Position numbers and translations under genes: made by a program
In this document: piece after piece, positions 46,545-59,519 of the stretch
Position numbering within the stretch: position 1 is the stretch's first letter
Layout of the letters: the number at the start of each line of letters is the position of its first letter
Source: Synchiropus splendidus
Taxonomy: Eukaryota; Chordata; Actinopteri; Syngnathiformes; Callionymidae
Reading direction: 5' to 3'
Length of the DNA stretch: 64,000 bases
NCBI RefSeq assembly: GCF_027744825.2
Contig: NC_071345.1
Location: forward strand, 3,545,501-3,609,500
Notes under the pieces: model-generated
The model's input: the letters and a program-made list of their open reading frames with translations, nothing else
Database searches by the model: none
What the model was told of the DNA's origin: nothing

Positions 46545-46735
46545 TAGACATGCTGCTGAGGAAGGACAGTCCCAATCTGCCTCGCTGTAACACACTTGCT
46601 ATCGCAGAAGCGCTAATGCACGCAATTTGTAAACCACCCGCTTTGGTCAAACTGATGAATATAGCGAGGAAGTACCACCATTTATCTATTGGTATGTGCG
46701 GTATGTATGCTATAAATGGAATATTAATGACAGCC
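46545..46735. promoter_or_regulatory. Candidate conserved non-coding element
   Basis: Complex block with GAAGCGCTAATGCACGCAATTTG, CCCGCTTTGGTCAAACTGATG and GGAATATTAATGACAG. No coding match. Confidence 0.3.
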
Positions 46736-46759
46736 CATGTACAGTCACTGTGAAAACAA

Positions 46760-47930
46760 GGCTTTTTTTGTCTTGATTTTGTCCGTCCCTTACAAATTAC
46801 ATGATTTTTTTCCCCTGTAATCTTTTTTGTGGTTTGCGTTTAGAAGTCTAGAAGCCAATATAAGTGACCACAGCGGTAATAGATTATCCAGTCCTGTAGA
46901 TGGTTTCCACAATTCTGGGTTCAATGGAAAACCTTCCCCTATAATTGACGCTCTCACCAGGATGAGGTGTGCATGAACAAGTCTTTGTTTCAAATACTGT
47001 AAATAACTGTACATTGCTCCGTCCAGCCGCTCACCATCACATCAGCAGAACTTTGGGAATCAGTGTAAATGACATTGTCTGGTGGTGTATCCACATCCTC
47101 CCTCCATGCCACTGATAAGCAATTATTTCAACCTATTTGTTCTCCACATGTGGAGTCAGGGGTGAAATCCTGTGGCGCTTCAGAAGTAATGCATCTTAAA
47201 TGAACTGCAGCAGCAGTTTGTTGAGAATAAATTGGGAGGTGGCGTGAGCTGTGATCGCATCGGTCACAAAGGCTGATGAAAAGAGCACTTCTTGAGCAAA
47301 CGGGAACTTCACCTTCAATGGTCAGTAATGTCATCGTCATCAAGACCATTTGTGAAACAATGATCTCCACTTACCATTTATACTAAACATTAAGAATGTA
47401 TATTTTAATTGCCTAATTGATTAACAAGCCCAGTTATTACCTGTAAGACTGCAATGAAAATGAATGATTTTAAAACAGTAGTGAATGGATTAAGGTGTTG
47501 TTTGCTTTCAGCCCCTCGGTTAGAAAGTTAACTTTGTTTGTTGTGTTCAAACGCCACCAATATTTGAATCATATTCCCTTTTGCAAATGCCTCATTATGG
47601 ATGGGTTTATAACTTAATAAGGAAGAAAGTCGTTGTAAGTCAAAACATGTTTTGTGTTTCTTGACTTTCGCCTCATTATCTTTGTTTGTTAGTCCATTTG
47701 TTTTCATTGAACTAACTTTTGCGAGCAGTTTTTAAAGGAAAAAAACATTGAGATAAATGATGAATTCAGGAGCAGAAAACGCCATGACATCTGGAATGCA
47801 ATTTGAATCTATAGCAAGGATTCATACGTGAGCAACGGCTACAAACGGAACATGAGGAATTCTGTTTGAAGTTTAGCAATGCATGCTATGTTCATGTTCT
47901 CTATTTTAGGGCTACATGCTGAAAATCACA
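46760..47930. other. Intergenic, nothing recognised
   Basis: Unique sequence, AT-rich from about 47390. No exon, array or mobile element seen. Confidence 0.3.
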
Positions 47931-47934
47931 TGAT

Positions 47935-48150
47935 CTCTCAGCGGCCTCTGTTGAGGTCCTGGCGTGTGGAGAAGGGCACACGGATGTTGGCACTAATTGT
48001 CTTGTAATTGCATCGTAAATTATGGACAAATCAAGACTCTTGAAATTGACTGAGGCTTAAACGCGACGTTGTAATGGGTCACCCCCCGGGGCGCCATGGC
48101 TGCAGCAGTTATTCCTATCAGGATTATCAATCACGACACGGCCAGCAACA
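47935..48150. promoter_or_regulatory. Candidate conserved non-coding element
   Basis: Cores GCACTAATTGTCTTGTAATTGC, CGTAAATTATGG, GGATTATCAATCACGAC with GC-rich CCCCCCGGGGCGCCATGGC between. Reads like a homeodomain-dense enhancer. Confidence 0.35.
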
Positions 48151-48159
48151 GGGTTCGCT

Positions 48160-50595
48160 CCACCAGGACTCTGAGATCAAATGGAGCACGTCGTGGCTCC
48201 GGTCGGTGCAAGTGTCGCGAGAGGTGATGACTGTCTGAAGTTGATTCCAAAAGAGCCGGTCAAATGGTTCCAGTCGGTATTGGTGTTTTGTTTTGTCCCT
48301 CCATGAAAAGAACTGATCGTTTTCCCGCTGTAGCTGCCAGACAAGCATCTGAGAATCATTAGCGGTGCTGATTTGATTTACGTCCTGTGTGGAAGGGGCC
48401 ACCCCAATGATCTGCCTTGCCACGACTGTCATCAATCATCGCCAACCAGAGGGCACAGTGAGCGTGCACGGGGAAGTGAACGCCGTGGCACAGCGAAGGA
48501 GCCACAGGGCGAGCGCGTGTATGTACAGTTTTTATATATACCTCTTTTGTATCCCCTGTATGAGCTGAAACGCAATTATTTTATTTATTTAAAAAACAAT
48601 ATATTCAGAATTTAAAAAAAGGTTGTTCATAGAGTTCAAGGAAATTATTTTATGACTCATATCGGCCCAATTTTTCGCCTGCTTTTGAGAGACAAATAAC
48701 ATGATAAAGCTTTATATAGTGAGGCTCCCCTATACAGTATACTCTATCTATATTATGGCAATGTTTTCATGAGGTTTCTTCCTGAGCTGCTGTAGCTAAC
48801 TATGATAGTAGCTAATAAGAAGCTGCCCATTGGGTGCATCCTTTTTATGTGGCCTACAAGAGTTTGAAGTACATGTAGATGGCTCAAAATTCAATTCAGG
48901 GCTGAATTAAAGCCGTTTGAAAATAAAGATATGCGCACTAAAGTTTCACCAGTCAACAGGGCGATTTCTAGCAAGCAGCTATGAGAAATATCAGCTGTTA
49001 TACAGGTCAAGTAGGAATATATACATTTACAAACATGTAACCAATGAAAGATGGGAATGAGCAGCATGTGCTTCAACCAGGAAAACCAGGATGTTGCTGG
49101 TGAGGGTACAGTGCAATTCATTTATTTTAAAACTAGCCACACAGATGCTTAATGCTATAATTAGCTTAGCAATCTGATGATGTACCATTTTGTTTCGGCG
49201 CTTTCCTTCTAAAGGAATGCCGACTCAACAGTCCTGCGGCAACTCGGCTATAAATTAGAAACACAAAATACATTGTGAAATACATTATTGACATTATTGA
49301 AGTGTAGTAAATGGTTGTCTCTGCATCATTTTACCATTCCACAGTTTCTGTGTATTAACTTAATCTAGGTGAAGATATACAAAACACCTCACAGTTCACT
49401 CATAGAAGTTAGAATAAAACACTTACTTGTGAGAAACAACCTTTATCTTGTGTATCAGACTTAGGTTATTTAAATAAAATTCACTCAGACTGTTCCTATA
49501 TTGAAGCAAATCTTTATGCTGCTTGAAGGTCAAAAGAAAAACAAGTCAATACATTTTTTTGCCAAAACATTAAGTGATTATAGTTTGATGTATTAGTTGA
49601 TTTAGGAATTATTTAGCATGTGGCTTAAGTAATTCTTACCTGGACCAAGTGAAGTTCCCCTTCTGCCCCCGCCCCAAAAGAGCAGAAGCTTTCTCCAGCT
49701 GGTTAAGCTCGCCTGCTTGAACCCCATCTCTCTTCTCATCAATTTAGTCGCCCACTTTTTTCCCCACAGGTAGAGTCACTACTGCGTGTAAACAGTGCTT
49801 AGAGTGCGCTGGGCTGGGGGAAAGAAATGGGGTCTGTTTCCATCTGATGGCTCATGATTGACGGCAAACTTTGGCGTTCCCGGGAGGATGATGTTCCTGG
49901 CAAGAGTCCATGATGCCTTGTTCACTTACGGAGTTGGCGCAGGTTCCACTTCACAGCCGCGCACAATTCACATGCCGCTGCACAGTTACATCAGCAATAA
50001 TCTCTCAAAGCCAACCGAGAGGGAAACGGATCAAGCTCCTGCTCATCGAAATTCCCTCGACTGAACCTCCTCCTGTCATAAACCAGGTCCACGCTAAAAC
50101 ACCATGAAACTTGTATTGTCAAAACATGCAAGTCAAGGAATTTCCTTGTGAAATGCTAATGAAACACTAATCCTCTACACTGCAGGCCCATTTGCACCTT
50201 AATAGCTTTGACAAACCATGGATTAGATTGGTTTCAGGTTTAAGGAATCTTAGATTAGATGTGCCGTGTCAAATCCTCAATTTATGGCTTGAACACGAAC
50301 CCATTTGTTTTGTTTCGCTAATATACCTGAAAAATATTTCGATTTCATTGAGTCTCTAAAACCCACTCTTTTCCAAAACGAAGGTGGAGTTGACCTTGAG
50401 TGTGTTTAATGTTGATCTGTGTGTGTGTGTGTGTAAGGTGAAATACAAATTAGCCAGATCGTATAAGCATTTATTGGGGCACACTGTGTACCGAAGCTCA
50501 CTAATAGCTACGTAGAGGAGGCATTATTCAATTAGACTGGCGGTTTGCTGTAGCGAGAAGCAGAGCATTGGTGACAGCACCGGTGTCTTCTCCTT
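48160..50595. other. Intergenic, nothing firm
   Basis: Two GC-moderate patches (48370-48520 and 49640-50070) sit in AT-rich sequence; a GT run lies at 50419-50434. No exon recognised. Confidence 0.3.
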
Positions 50596-50599
50596 ATGA

Positions 50600-50780
50600 A
50601 ACAACCTATTTAAGCTAAATCAACTTCCACTTAAGGGCTGCGGTAATAAGCGCACGGTGTCGCTCGCCGGCCCGCGGGGGCCCATCCGTCATGCTGTAAT
50701 ACGGAATCAGAATGAGTGATAACACCGAGTCCTACTACAGCGCCTTAGCTGCCGCCGCAGGAATTGCTCTCCAGTGCACA
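50600..50780. promoter_or_regulatory. Candidate conserved non-coding element
   Basis: CpG-dense block: GCGGTAATAAGCGCACGG, CGCTCGCCGGCCCGCGGGGGCCC, then CATGCTGTAATACGG. It stands out in an AT-rich region. An exon is not excluded, but the frame starting at 50712 (93 codons) has no family resemblance. Confidence 0.3.
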
Positions 50781-50789
50781 CAAAACATG

Positions 50790-53700
50790 AGACGCACACC
50801 TGCGCAGACATATGCACGCTTTGCTCAGAGCAGCAACACTGCTCATTTCCTGTTCCCTCCCACTTCCGCCAATTCAACTTGCATATGCAGGAATAAATTG
50901 GGTTTCAATAGATTTCCAAGAATAAATGGTGTGCGTCTTCTTCATTGTCCAGAGGTGAGAGCAATGCGATTTGTATTGGTCTGTTTAGAATGAAGAAGTT
51001 GTTGCACAGTTTGATGGCGACACCCATTAGCTACCCTCCATTCAAAATGAGTTAAACATTGAGTTTCGCTGTTTTGTTTCTTTATCTATCAAATCCCATC
51101 CGGCAATAGAGAAGCTCTGCATCGTATTCCGTCAAGGTTGGCTAGTTTGCCGCGCCACACTGAAATAGTGATATAAAGACTGAAAGAATGGCAGACTAAG
51201 GAAGGACTGCAAAATACTTTATTTGTAAGGTGTGAGAGGACTGGTTTTTCTTTGTTGAGCAGCTGAGCCTTAACTAGAATTATGTGAAGCCACTTGATAG
51301 TACTGGTACTAGAGTTCAAAATGATTTGGCAAACTGTTAAAACGCTCAAATGGATCTTGTCATAAAGTAGCAATTTCATTTGAATCGGTGAATACGATGG
51401 GATATGAAGTGTTGGCTAAACCATTGCGGAGGTCATCTCATCCATTCTGAAGTCATGTTGGCACCAAACGCAAACTATGCGTTCAAAGCAGGTTCATTAT
51501 TTATTAATATTTTTAATGGGAAGCCGCAAAGTGTCATGCTGCAATATGGAGTTGGGGGATGTGACATGCAGTTCTGAACTCTCTGTGATAGCCGATCACT
51601 GCCCAGATTAGCATGACGTATGCTGAGATGGAAAATTCATCAACCGGAAGAAGAAATGGAGTTGAAGCTAATGGTAACTTTTGACAAATTCGAGCATATT
51701 GATCGGTTTTTCAAACTTGGATGTGGATACTGTGTCTAATGCTAATGTACCTTGTACATTTCTGGGCAGCTCCAGACTCGCACTGATTCGTGGTGTTGAA
51801 GAATGACAGTCTTTACCTCCTTCAGCTGTGACTCTTTACACTCCACTGATCATATGTGGCTTAAAAATGTGTTTTGTGTGTCTTCTCAGTGACCACACTG
51901 AGTTTGGATCAGTACCATATTTACGGGCCTATAAGTCGAAGTTCTATTTCAAGTTTCACTGTGATAAATCCTCAAGTTCAAACATTAAAAACAATACCAT
52001 TTCACTTAAATGTTATTTCAGACTGACCAACATCACCTGTGATGCACCCCAATAATCTGGATTCTGTCCTACCACCGAATGAGGAGGTTGTTCTCTATGC
52101 CAGAAGTCTTTTTTCAGGTGGCTCCCTTCTTAGCCATGTTCCGTTCCATGTCGCAGTTCAACCCGGGAGTAAATTCCCCCCGAAAAATACCACATACAGT
52201 CCAGCGCGACTTAAGCTCTGTAGCGACTTTGTTTCTAGTTCCTTCCTGAGATGAGAGAAACTGATAACCTTTGATAGCTGACTCACAATTGTGATAGTTA
52301 CTAGGCGTATGAGCACGTCACAACGATGATATTGCCCTATTGAATTAATGACTTAATGTGTTGTAGTGGTTTGAGGTTTCGTGGAACATTGTCATAGGTG
52401 ACTAGGTGTATTTTTTCAACCAAGATTTCCACTGACAGTGCTGTAAAAATGAGGACACTATTTTCGAAACCTCAACAACCCATCACTGTGTAACAGTGGT
52501 CGATGAGTGTCACTCTAAATAAACTTCACTGCATTTGTTTAGAAAAATGTCTTCTGTGGTCACATGTATTTTTTGTGTACTAATCTCAACCGTCCTGCAA
52601 CGTCAAGAATTACAGTATATTGAATAGCTAGTGTTACACCAGAAGCACATTTTGCCCGTGCAGTTCTGTAATCCTGTCATTGGAATGAGGTGGAGAAGTG
52701 TTGAGGAAACTCCAGCTCAAATGCTTTAAAGCCAAGGCCCCCTACTCCAAACGTACTTGACGACAAATATGAAGAGGCAGTAAAAAGACACCGAGTGTCG
52801 TTCACAGTTGGATTATAAATAAACAAACGATCAGATGAAAACAACAACAAAACATTGACAGAATGATGAAAACATGAGGGAAAAACACTTGATAAGCGGC
52901 ACACTTGAAATGTTTGTGAAGCCTGGTTTCATGGGCATCCTTTTTTTTATAGCATGTTTGTTTTTCTCCTCAACTCACACCCTCTCTCTCGATGTTGCTC
53001 TCTCCCTCTATGTGGCTCATCAGTGTGGTTGTTCATCGGTAATGACTCCCACTGTGGCAGGGCCCCTTTAAGGTTGAGGTCCCCCCTCCTTCAGTCCCAT
53101 CCGTTATGCATTATTCATGGCCTCACAATCAAATGAGGGAACAACGGTTGGTAGCAGGAGACATGGTGCATGGCTCTTCCTCTCCAAAGTCCCCTGAGGT
53201 GCTCTAGTCTGGTACCCACCATCACCCACTCGCACTTACCCCCGCCACCGCTCAACCAGCCACCCAACACTTCCACCACCGTGACAGATTTAGTTTTTGA
53301 TCATGTGGGTACAGTCACATTTCGTCCATCCTCTCCTGCCACGGGGGGTTCTGGCAGTCACACTGGTCAGTTTTGAACTTACTTTTTACTCCCTGATTCT
53401 CTTCTTAAAGTACAGACATTTAGGAAGTAACTTTATTAATATTGCCACTGTCTTTTTTTAAGTTAGATCTGCAAATTGATCTTATTTGCTTTCTAATTTT
53501 AAGTCAACGGCTTTATCAATTTTACAGTAGCACGGGGGGGTTGTGTATGTCGGCATATTTATGCAATAAAAATTCAATATATACAATGATACATAACTCG
53601 TGTGATGTGAAAGTGACATCAGCAACTTACTTGCTTTCATTTCTGTTTTACTGCAACTGAAATCAACATGAATAAACATGAAAAATATTCATTGTTAGTT

Positions 53701-54075
53701 TTTAAACAAACCTCGAGTAAATTACACTCTGCTAGGAAAACATTTTAGTAATAATTATAAGCGGTCTGTAACCCCAAATAAACTGGTTGCCATTTAAATG
53801 TAAATTTTAAATTATATTTAAATAGTCGTTTTAAATATATTTATCTCCTGCCTTTAAAAAAAGCAGAGCAGGTGAGAAACTGAGCTGTCAATCGCCAAGA
53901 CTTTGGTCCGACTCGTAGACATTAAACTTATCCTGACATGAAGTGGACCCAGTTCCTCAGACCGTACCGTGAAGGCTGCCGCACTCTCGCTTCCTATTGA
54001 TCGCTGATTTCCGTAAATGTAAAAGCCACCTCTCCCTGAACCTGTCAGTCTGACTCTCTTCGGTTCAGAGTGGCC
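50790..54075. other. Intergenic with repeat remnants
   Basis: The stretch 51905-52220 has GGGCCTATAAGTCGAAG and CGCGACTTAAGC phrases like an old DNA-transposon. The rest is plain sequence without exons. The MITE-like copy at 52363 falls in this stretch. Confidence 0.3.
52363..52489. mobile_element. Short inverted-repeat element (MITE), diverged or deleted copy 4
   Basis: Left GTAGTGGTTTGAGGTTTCGTGGAAC and right TTTTCGAAACCTCAACAACCCATCAC are inverted relatives of the ends at 19438 and 25041. It is shorter (about 127 bp) and has diverged. Confidence 0.4.
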
Positions 54076-54079
54076 CAAA

Positions 54080-54450
54080 AACTCACCAGCCAGGCTATTT
54101 CTGGCCAGCCCGTAAATAAGCCATTATGCTGCTCATATTATCTTCATTACTGGCGTGGCTGCCGCGGCGCTTGCGTCCATCAAAGCCCTCTAATGTGGGT
54201 CTAATGGTTCTGACCTGTGCGGGACACAGGTGGTCCCTCGACCAGCCTTGATTGGGTCCATTTATTAAGCTGCAGTGGCGCCAGAGACGGTCCGGCGAGT
54301 CATTTGCGTGCGGGGCAGGTTCCATTCCCAAGGCTGCTGACGGGCCGCCGTGCCCCCCGCGTCCTGCCCTGTAGCCAAAGCTTTGTTCTATCCTAATGTC
54401 TCAATTAAACAGGTTAATTCAGAATACAGACCTCTCCTCAAATCTCTGAT
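54080..54450. promoter_or_regulatory. Candidate conserved non-coding element
   Basis: Long complex block: GTAAATAAGCCATTATGCTGC, CCCTCTAATGTGGGTCTAATGG, CCATTTATTAAGCTGC, GTCTCAATTAAACAGGTTAATTCAG. Repeated ATTA/TAAT cores among GC-rich, CpG-containing sequence. Confidence 0.4.
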
Positions 54451-54639
54451 TATCACCTAGCCCCCCCCACACACACTGCTCGCCCCCCGTCTGCGAGCCC
54501 ACCCGTTTATTATTCATCGCAATCAAATAAGTGAGGTGGTTGAGGAAAGTTCCCAAACCCCCCCCTCTCCGTCTCTCCTCTTCTCTTTCGCCTCTAATTT
54601 CTTATTCTGCCTCCTCACCTCTCTTCTTCCAGGAAAGAA

Positions 54640-55020
54640 TTGCTTTTATTGCGACAAACACTCTATGGAGCTCTCAGCTTTTTGGAGTGCCATCCAGGCG
54701 ATGGAGCCGGCTGCCAAACAGCCAGGCAGCCCTCCCCGCCCGGAAAATGAGCAATTCTCTCATTGTAATAATGCGCCTCTGTCATCTTCACATTATCGGC
54801 ATGATAAAAGATGAAATATTCAGGGAGGCTGGCCTCCTAACCTGATCTGGGCGCGATATTGGGCCTGTGGAAAATGAGTTTTATCAGCTTTAATATACTC
54901 CTTGGCAGACTGACCCTTGAAATTAAACATTATTACAGAGCGGATATTTAAAAAACCGGGGCCACAAATTACATCAAAATGAAAATATTAAGGAACATTA
55001 CGAATATATCAAGTGCCGCT
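54640..55020. promoter_or_regulatory. Strongest candidate conserved non-coding element
   Basis: About 380 bases of high-complexity sequence with evenly spread TAAT/ATTA, GATAAA and ATATTC words (CTCATTGTAATAATGCGCC, CACATTATCGGCATGATAAAAG, TTTTATCAGCTTTAATATAC, AATTAAACATTATTACAGAG). No simple repeats, no mobile-element ends. The open frames across 54531-54845 have no family match. Confidence 0.45.
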
Positions 55021-55029
55021 TCTCTCCCT

Positions 55030-57095
55030 CTCTCCTCTCGCGCTCTCGCAGTGATTCTCTGGTTCTGACAGTCTCTTTCTCATCCGCCGGCACCATTTCA
55101 GCGCTGTGGTCGGGGAAAACGGCAGGCGACGTCGCAAGCGCCACTGTGCTGTGTGTGCGTGTTCACACTTGTCTGCGCGCAGCTGGCAGGGAAATAATAA
55201 CAATTCTGTCTGTCCCACCAGCTTCATACGTCTGAGTAAACTTAATTAGACCTTGACGCTCTCATCACCTGCTTTATTGAGAAAGGATTGAGGAACACCG
55301 GCGCTGATGTTGGGCTTGAGTTGCGGTGCTCATGCACCTGTCTGAGGGGAAGTGCGTGCGCTGAGATTATTGTTTAATGGATATTAGAGTGGTATAAATG
55401 CCTGTTGCCTCATGTGGGGGGGTTATTCGATACAAATATTTGTGTTAAAAATCACTTTTGTTGTCAAACAAGTCAGCTAAATCAGAAATCTACTTTACAA
55501 TAATCTGAATTCAGTTAAGAATTTCATTACGTTTCTTAAAATCCTGCTTTGCGGAGGAATGAATCTCATATTCAGCTCTGCCAACAGGGGCTGTGTATGG
55601 TAAATAAAATATGGCCTTGTTTTGGTTACTGAACTGTAAAACCATTTTTGTGTTTGGTTATGTCACCTGCTGATCCAACTTTTTTTTCAGCTCTGCACCT
55701 ATTATTTTAATTTGTTGACTTTCACTTTGATGTTTTTGTATTTTAATAGAGAATGTAACTTGAACTACTGATATGATAAAAATGACATGGCCTCTCCATT
55801 ATAGATACCACGAGGAAATCGGCCTTCAGCCATTGACTCCAAGCCAAAAAAACAAAAATAGTAGCGCCAATACGTGTAGTTGACAATCATCCATTTTCCT
55901 ACCAAGTACAGGTCATGGCACCTCAGACCTTTCTCTATGGGGAAAAAGACCTAGGTGTCCCTGTGGCAATCATAGGTCTCAATCTGTGGCTTCCACTCTG
56001 CAACGTATCGCACAAGGGACTGTCCAGACATTGTGTGGAGGAGGCCTCATTTTTATGTTCTCAGTCTCTCCCTTAAGTTCTTATCTGTACACGTGCCATG
56101 TATTTGAACTCTACCCGCCGGTGCAGGACCTCTGAAAAGTTTATTGGGATAGTCATTACTAAATAGTTGTTCTTTGGTCATGTGACTTGGGTACCACATA
56201 TTCATCATTTCTTCTTGGCAGTGATAGACACCTCGCTCCAAAGTTGAAGTACTTGCTAGGCTTTCTAGACAGTTTCCCATTCACTGACCCAACAAACATA
56301 AGCAGCTCAACTTACCTGACTGAGACCAGGATCTATACACATTAAGGACCCAAGTCCACCCCAAACCAGGGTTCTTTTCAAGCTGCACTCTTGCTGTGAG
56401 ACCGCAGCCAAAACATCCCACTTGTGAATCCATTTCATCATGTGTATAATCACTCTGCTAACACAGATGAAATGGAACGTTAAATATTTCCAGGAACCAG
56501 GGAAAAAAAGACATGAAAACAAGTGTTTAAGTTGACTGGATTCCTCTCCTCTCATTTTACAAATTGTTGGCAGGTAACGTTTGTCATAAGAAAAAGACGT
56601 TCAGGAATGGAAGGTGAATATCCCTAATTACTTGAGAAGTTATTCCTGCCAAAAATGTACCCCCACCCCCCTCGAAATGGAGAAAAACCGATGTTGGTTT
56701 TGTGAAGTGTGTGGTGATTTGTCACTTTGTGATGGGGGGATATGAGAAACGCAATAAAAGGCGGAGGAGAGATGTGATTTGAATAGATTTCAGAGGAAGT
56801 CGGTCCTTGGGGGAGTTGGATGAGTAAGCATTGTCCCTGAGGACCGAATTAAAACTTTACTTTTGGTCACGGCACCCCCTCCCCATCATGCTCCTTTGCT
56901 TATCTCCGGCATGTGTGTATGCATGGGTGTTACAGTAGGTGTGTGCTCGTGAGCGTGCATGTGTAGGCAAATGTGTCCCACACAAATGGCGCACCCTCCA
57001 CTGCCCCTCACCCTGAGGTTATGGGGGGATACACACCGCTCCCTCTGCCAGGCTCAGATGAGTATTCGCAGCAGCGTGCCCCTCTTCTTTAACCC
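55030..57095. other. Intergenic, nothing firm
   Basis: GC-moderate to 55380, then AT-rich. Open frames 56053-56555 (minus) are unmatched. No arrays. Confidence 0.3.
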
Positions 57096-57099
57096 AACA

Positions 57100-57345
57100 C
57101 AGGCCAGCTTTGCATATTGAGGCCACGTCTGAGTGCATGTGTGCGTGCGTGCGTGCGCACTGGCCAATCTCCCCTGCGATGAGAACTAGCAGGGGTCTGG
57201 TTGAGCCACCACATACCCGCTATAAATTACCTGCCGATGGTAATTCAACCGGATCGCCCGGCCGTAAAACAGCGTGAAAGCATTAGCGGTGGATAAATTG
57301 GTTTATCTGATGTCATCGTGTTTACATTGTCTATAGCTGATCATA
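57100..57345. promoter_or_regulatory. Candidate conserved non-coding element
   Basis: CGCTATAAATTACCTGCC, GATGGTAATTCAACCGG, GAAAGCATTAGCGGTGG, TCGTGTTTACATTGTC follow a short GTGC-rich run (57137-57160). GTTTACATTG repeats a SOX/FOX-like core also seen in the block at 40060. Confidence 0.35.
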
Positions 57346-58072
57346 GCGTAGGGATGAAAGAGCTTTACAAAATGAACAAAATTCACATCAAAGGCACGAC
57401 GCTTGCGAGATCATTTTAGCTGAGCCGGCGTGATTTTTCTGAGGTGGCACCGACCAAACATGATGACTAAAGAACACAATTTATGGCCACATTTGCGTGA
57501 CGTTTCTGGGTTTTTAGATGGTTCTGAACACAGCTGTGTGATGATCGCAAAAAAAACCAAACAAACTTTGGAATCTCTAAAACTGGACCCCTTTCGAACA
57601 AGTTCTGAACCAGCGATGAAGATCCATTTGTCACTTTTAGAGTAATGCTCTTGACAAGCGAACAAAGCAACGAACCGAAGACATAATGTTCTGTTTTTCC
57701 TCATTTCTACTAAAAATATTCTGTACTAGTATTGACTCTTCTGAGTGAGTCCGTTCCCAGTCCGTTTCCTGAATGTCTAGTATTTAATAGTGTTCAAGGT
57801 AGTAAGCGACACTGTGATCAAACGCATTCAAAGACTTGGAAAAAAATGGTGAAAAAGCCGGTGTGGAATAGAGAGAAAAGGCACCACAGGGGTTGGTTGC
57901 CAGGAGGAGGGAAAACAGTAGAGGGATAATGGCTTTCTCCATCCCTTACTCTCTTTCTCTCTCACTCCTTCTCTCCTCTGCCACTTGATTCATTATGCTG
58001 ATATACACAGTATTTGCTTCCTGAGTGAGCCCCCATGCACTCCCACCCTCATGGAATGCTCACACTGGCGAA

Positions 58073-58099
58073 TACACACACACACACACACACACACAC
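58073..58099. repeat. (CA)n microsatellite
   Basis: About 13 CA units in otherwise plain sequence. Confidence 0.9.
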
Positions 58100-58109
58100 T
58101 CCCACAGCC

Positions 58110-58960
58110 AGAAACACACAGCAAGGTGGTGGTTGTGCCATAAATATAGCAAACGACACTCAGCCTGGAAGCTGAGCAAGGTCAGCCGCGGCCTGGGATG
58201 ACAGTGCCGTGGGCGCTTGCACCAAGCACTTGTTAGAAATGCACACAGATAGCTCATTAGGATGGGCCCCTGAGGCCCCCCCAAACACACAAACATATAC
58301 AAACATTGATCCATCTACTATTTAATTGCAAAGATGCGGTGTATATGCCCCGGTGTAAGACATGGATTTGTGTTCGACAAGGTTCAGTCAGCTCACTTCA
58401 TCAGCTGCCAATTGGTTCCGGTTGGCTCTGTATATTAGTGGTCTAATATTCTTAGAGCTTTTTCATCCTGCCTTTCTACTGTTGGAGACCAAACAACTCT
58501 ACAGCCAGCAAAGGTTTTGATTTAAGCCTGTGCTGTATTGAGATGGTACTGCACTGAACCATGTTGACCTGTGTTTAAGGTCCCATGTGCTCATTTTAGA
58601 ACCTTTTTGGAACTGAGAAAAAGTGAACTGATAAAAGTGGGGGAAGTGAATCGGTCTATTCAAATGTACAAGCTGAACAAATAAAAACATTGTAACGCAA
58701 GTAGCTCCGCGGGGTGCGACTCTAATGCGTGGGTTTACCTGCGTTATTGCCTGTATTTTCAATACACACACTGTGGAACCAAAGACCCAAAATGGCAACC
58801 CGTGAACCACCGACAAGTAGTGTTATATAACATAGGCTGCTGCTGCAACATTTTCAGGTCGTACCCTGAAAGGTAAAGCTAAAAAGTGTCCTCTCCGTGA
58901 GTTTAACAAGCTACAAGTGTGCCCTTCCTGGGCTATGCTGTGACTGATCTTCAACAATTT
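58110..58960. other. Intergenic, nothing recognised
   Basis: No exon or array. A patch at 58130-58280 has balanced composition and could be regulatory. Confidence 0.3.
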
Positions 58961-58964
58961 ATTA

Positions 58965-59512
58965 CCATAGTTTACGAACTACAACCTGCTTTTTTTCTTT
59001 TCTCTCATCCCTTCCGCAACTAATTTAGGGATTTTTACAAGCTAAAGAGCGTCATGCTGCCAAAATATTGAGCCTTGTCGCATCAAACCGATGAAATCGC
59101 AGCAGTTTTATTGACCTTAAAACGCTCAAAATGCACTGTTTTCGCTCGTGTGTCCGAGGCTCCGCCCACAGAGCCGATCTCCTGGAGGACCAGAGGCGAG
59201 AAGCAGCAGCAGCAGCAGCTGTGGTGTTGGAACTTTGGACACAAGGACGAAAACAGCGCATTTTTCAATAAAAGATGTCACGCGTTGATTCAAGTTCTGA
59301 ACATTGCCCATTGTTTGTTTCGTGAGTCAGTCTCCATGCTGGACCCCGTTTACAAAACTAGTTTTGAAGGGATCCTCACTGACCTTTCTACGGCTCAGAC
59401 AGCACCACTGCACCGCTGCAGCGTATGTATGGACAGGATCTATTACCTGTCCTAAATTTCGTGGGTGCGGCTAACATTCTAGTGCGCTTAATAGTCTGGA
59501 ATTTACCGTACT
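58965..59512. mobile_element. Probable non-autonomous DNA transposon
   Basis: The right end GGGTGCGGCTAAC...GTGCGCTTAATAGTCTGGAATTTACCGTA is typical of a widespread vertebrate element whose ends read TACGGTAAATTCCAGACTAT. The left end (TACCATAGTTTACGAACTACAACC) is a poorer partner. The body has AAAACGCTCAAAATGCACTG and a CAG-triplet run (59205-59220). The 126-codon frame (59075-59455) is within it and resembles no transposase. Confidence 0.4.
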
Positions 59513-59519
59513 TTGTCTT

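Noticed and set aside
59075..59455. 126-codon frame with QQQQQ run
   Set aside because: Lies within a probable DNA transposon; the Q run is a CAG microsatellite and no known domain is present.
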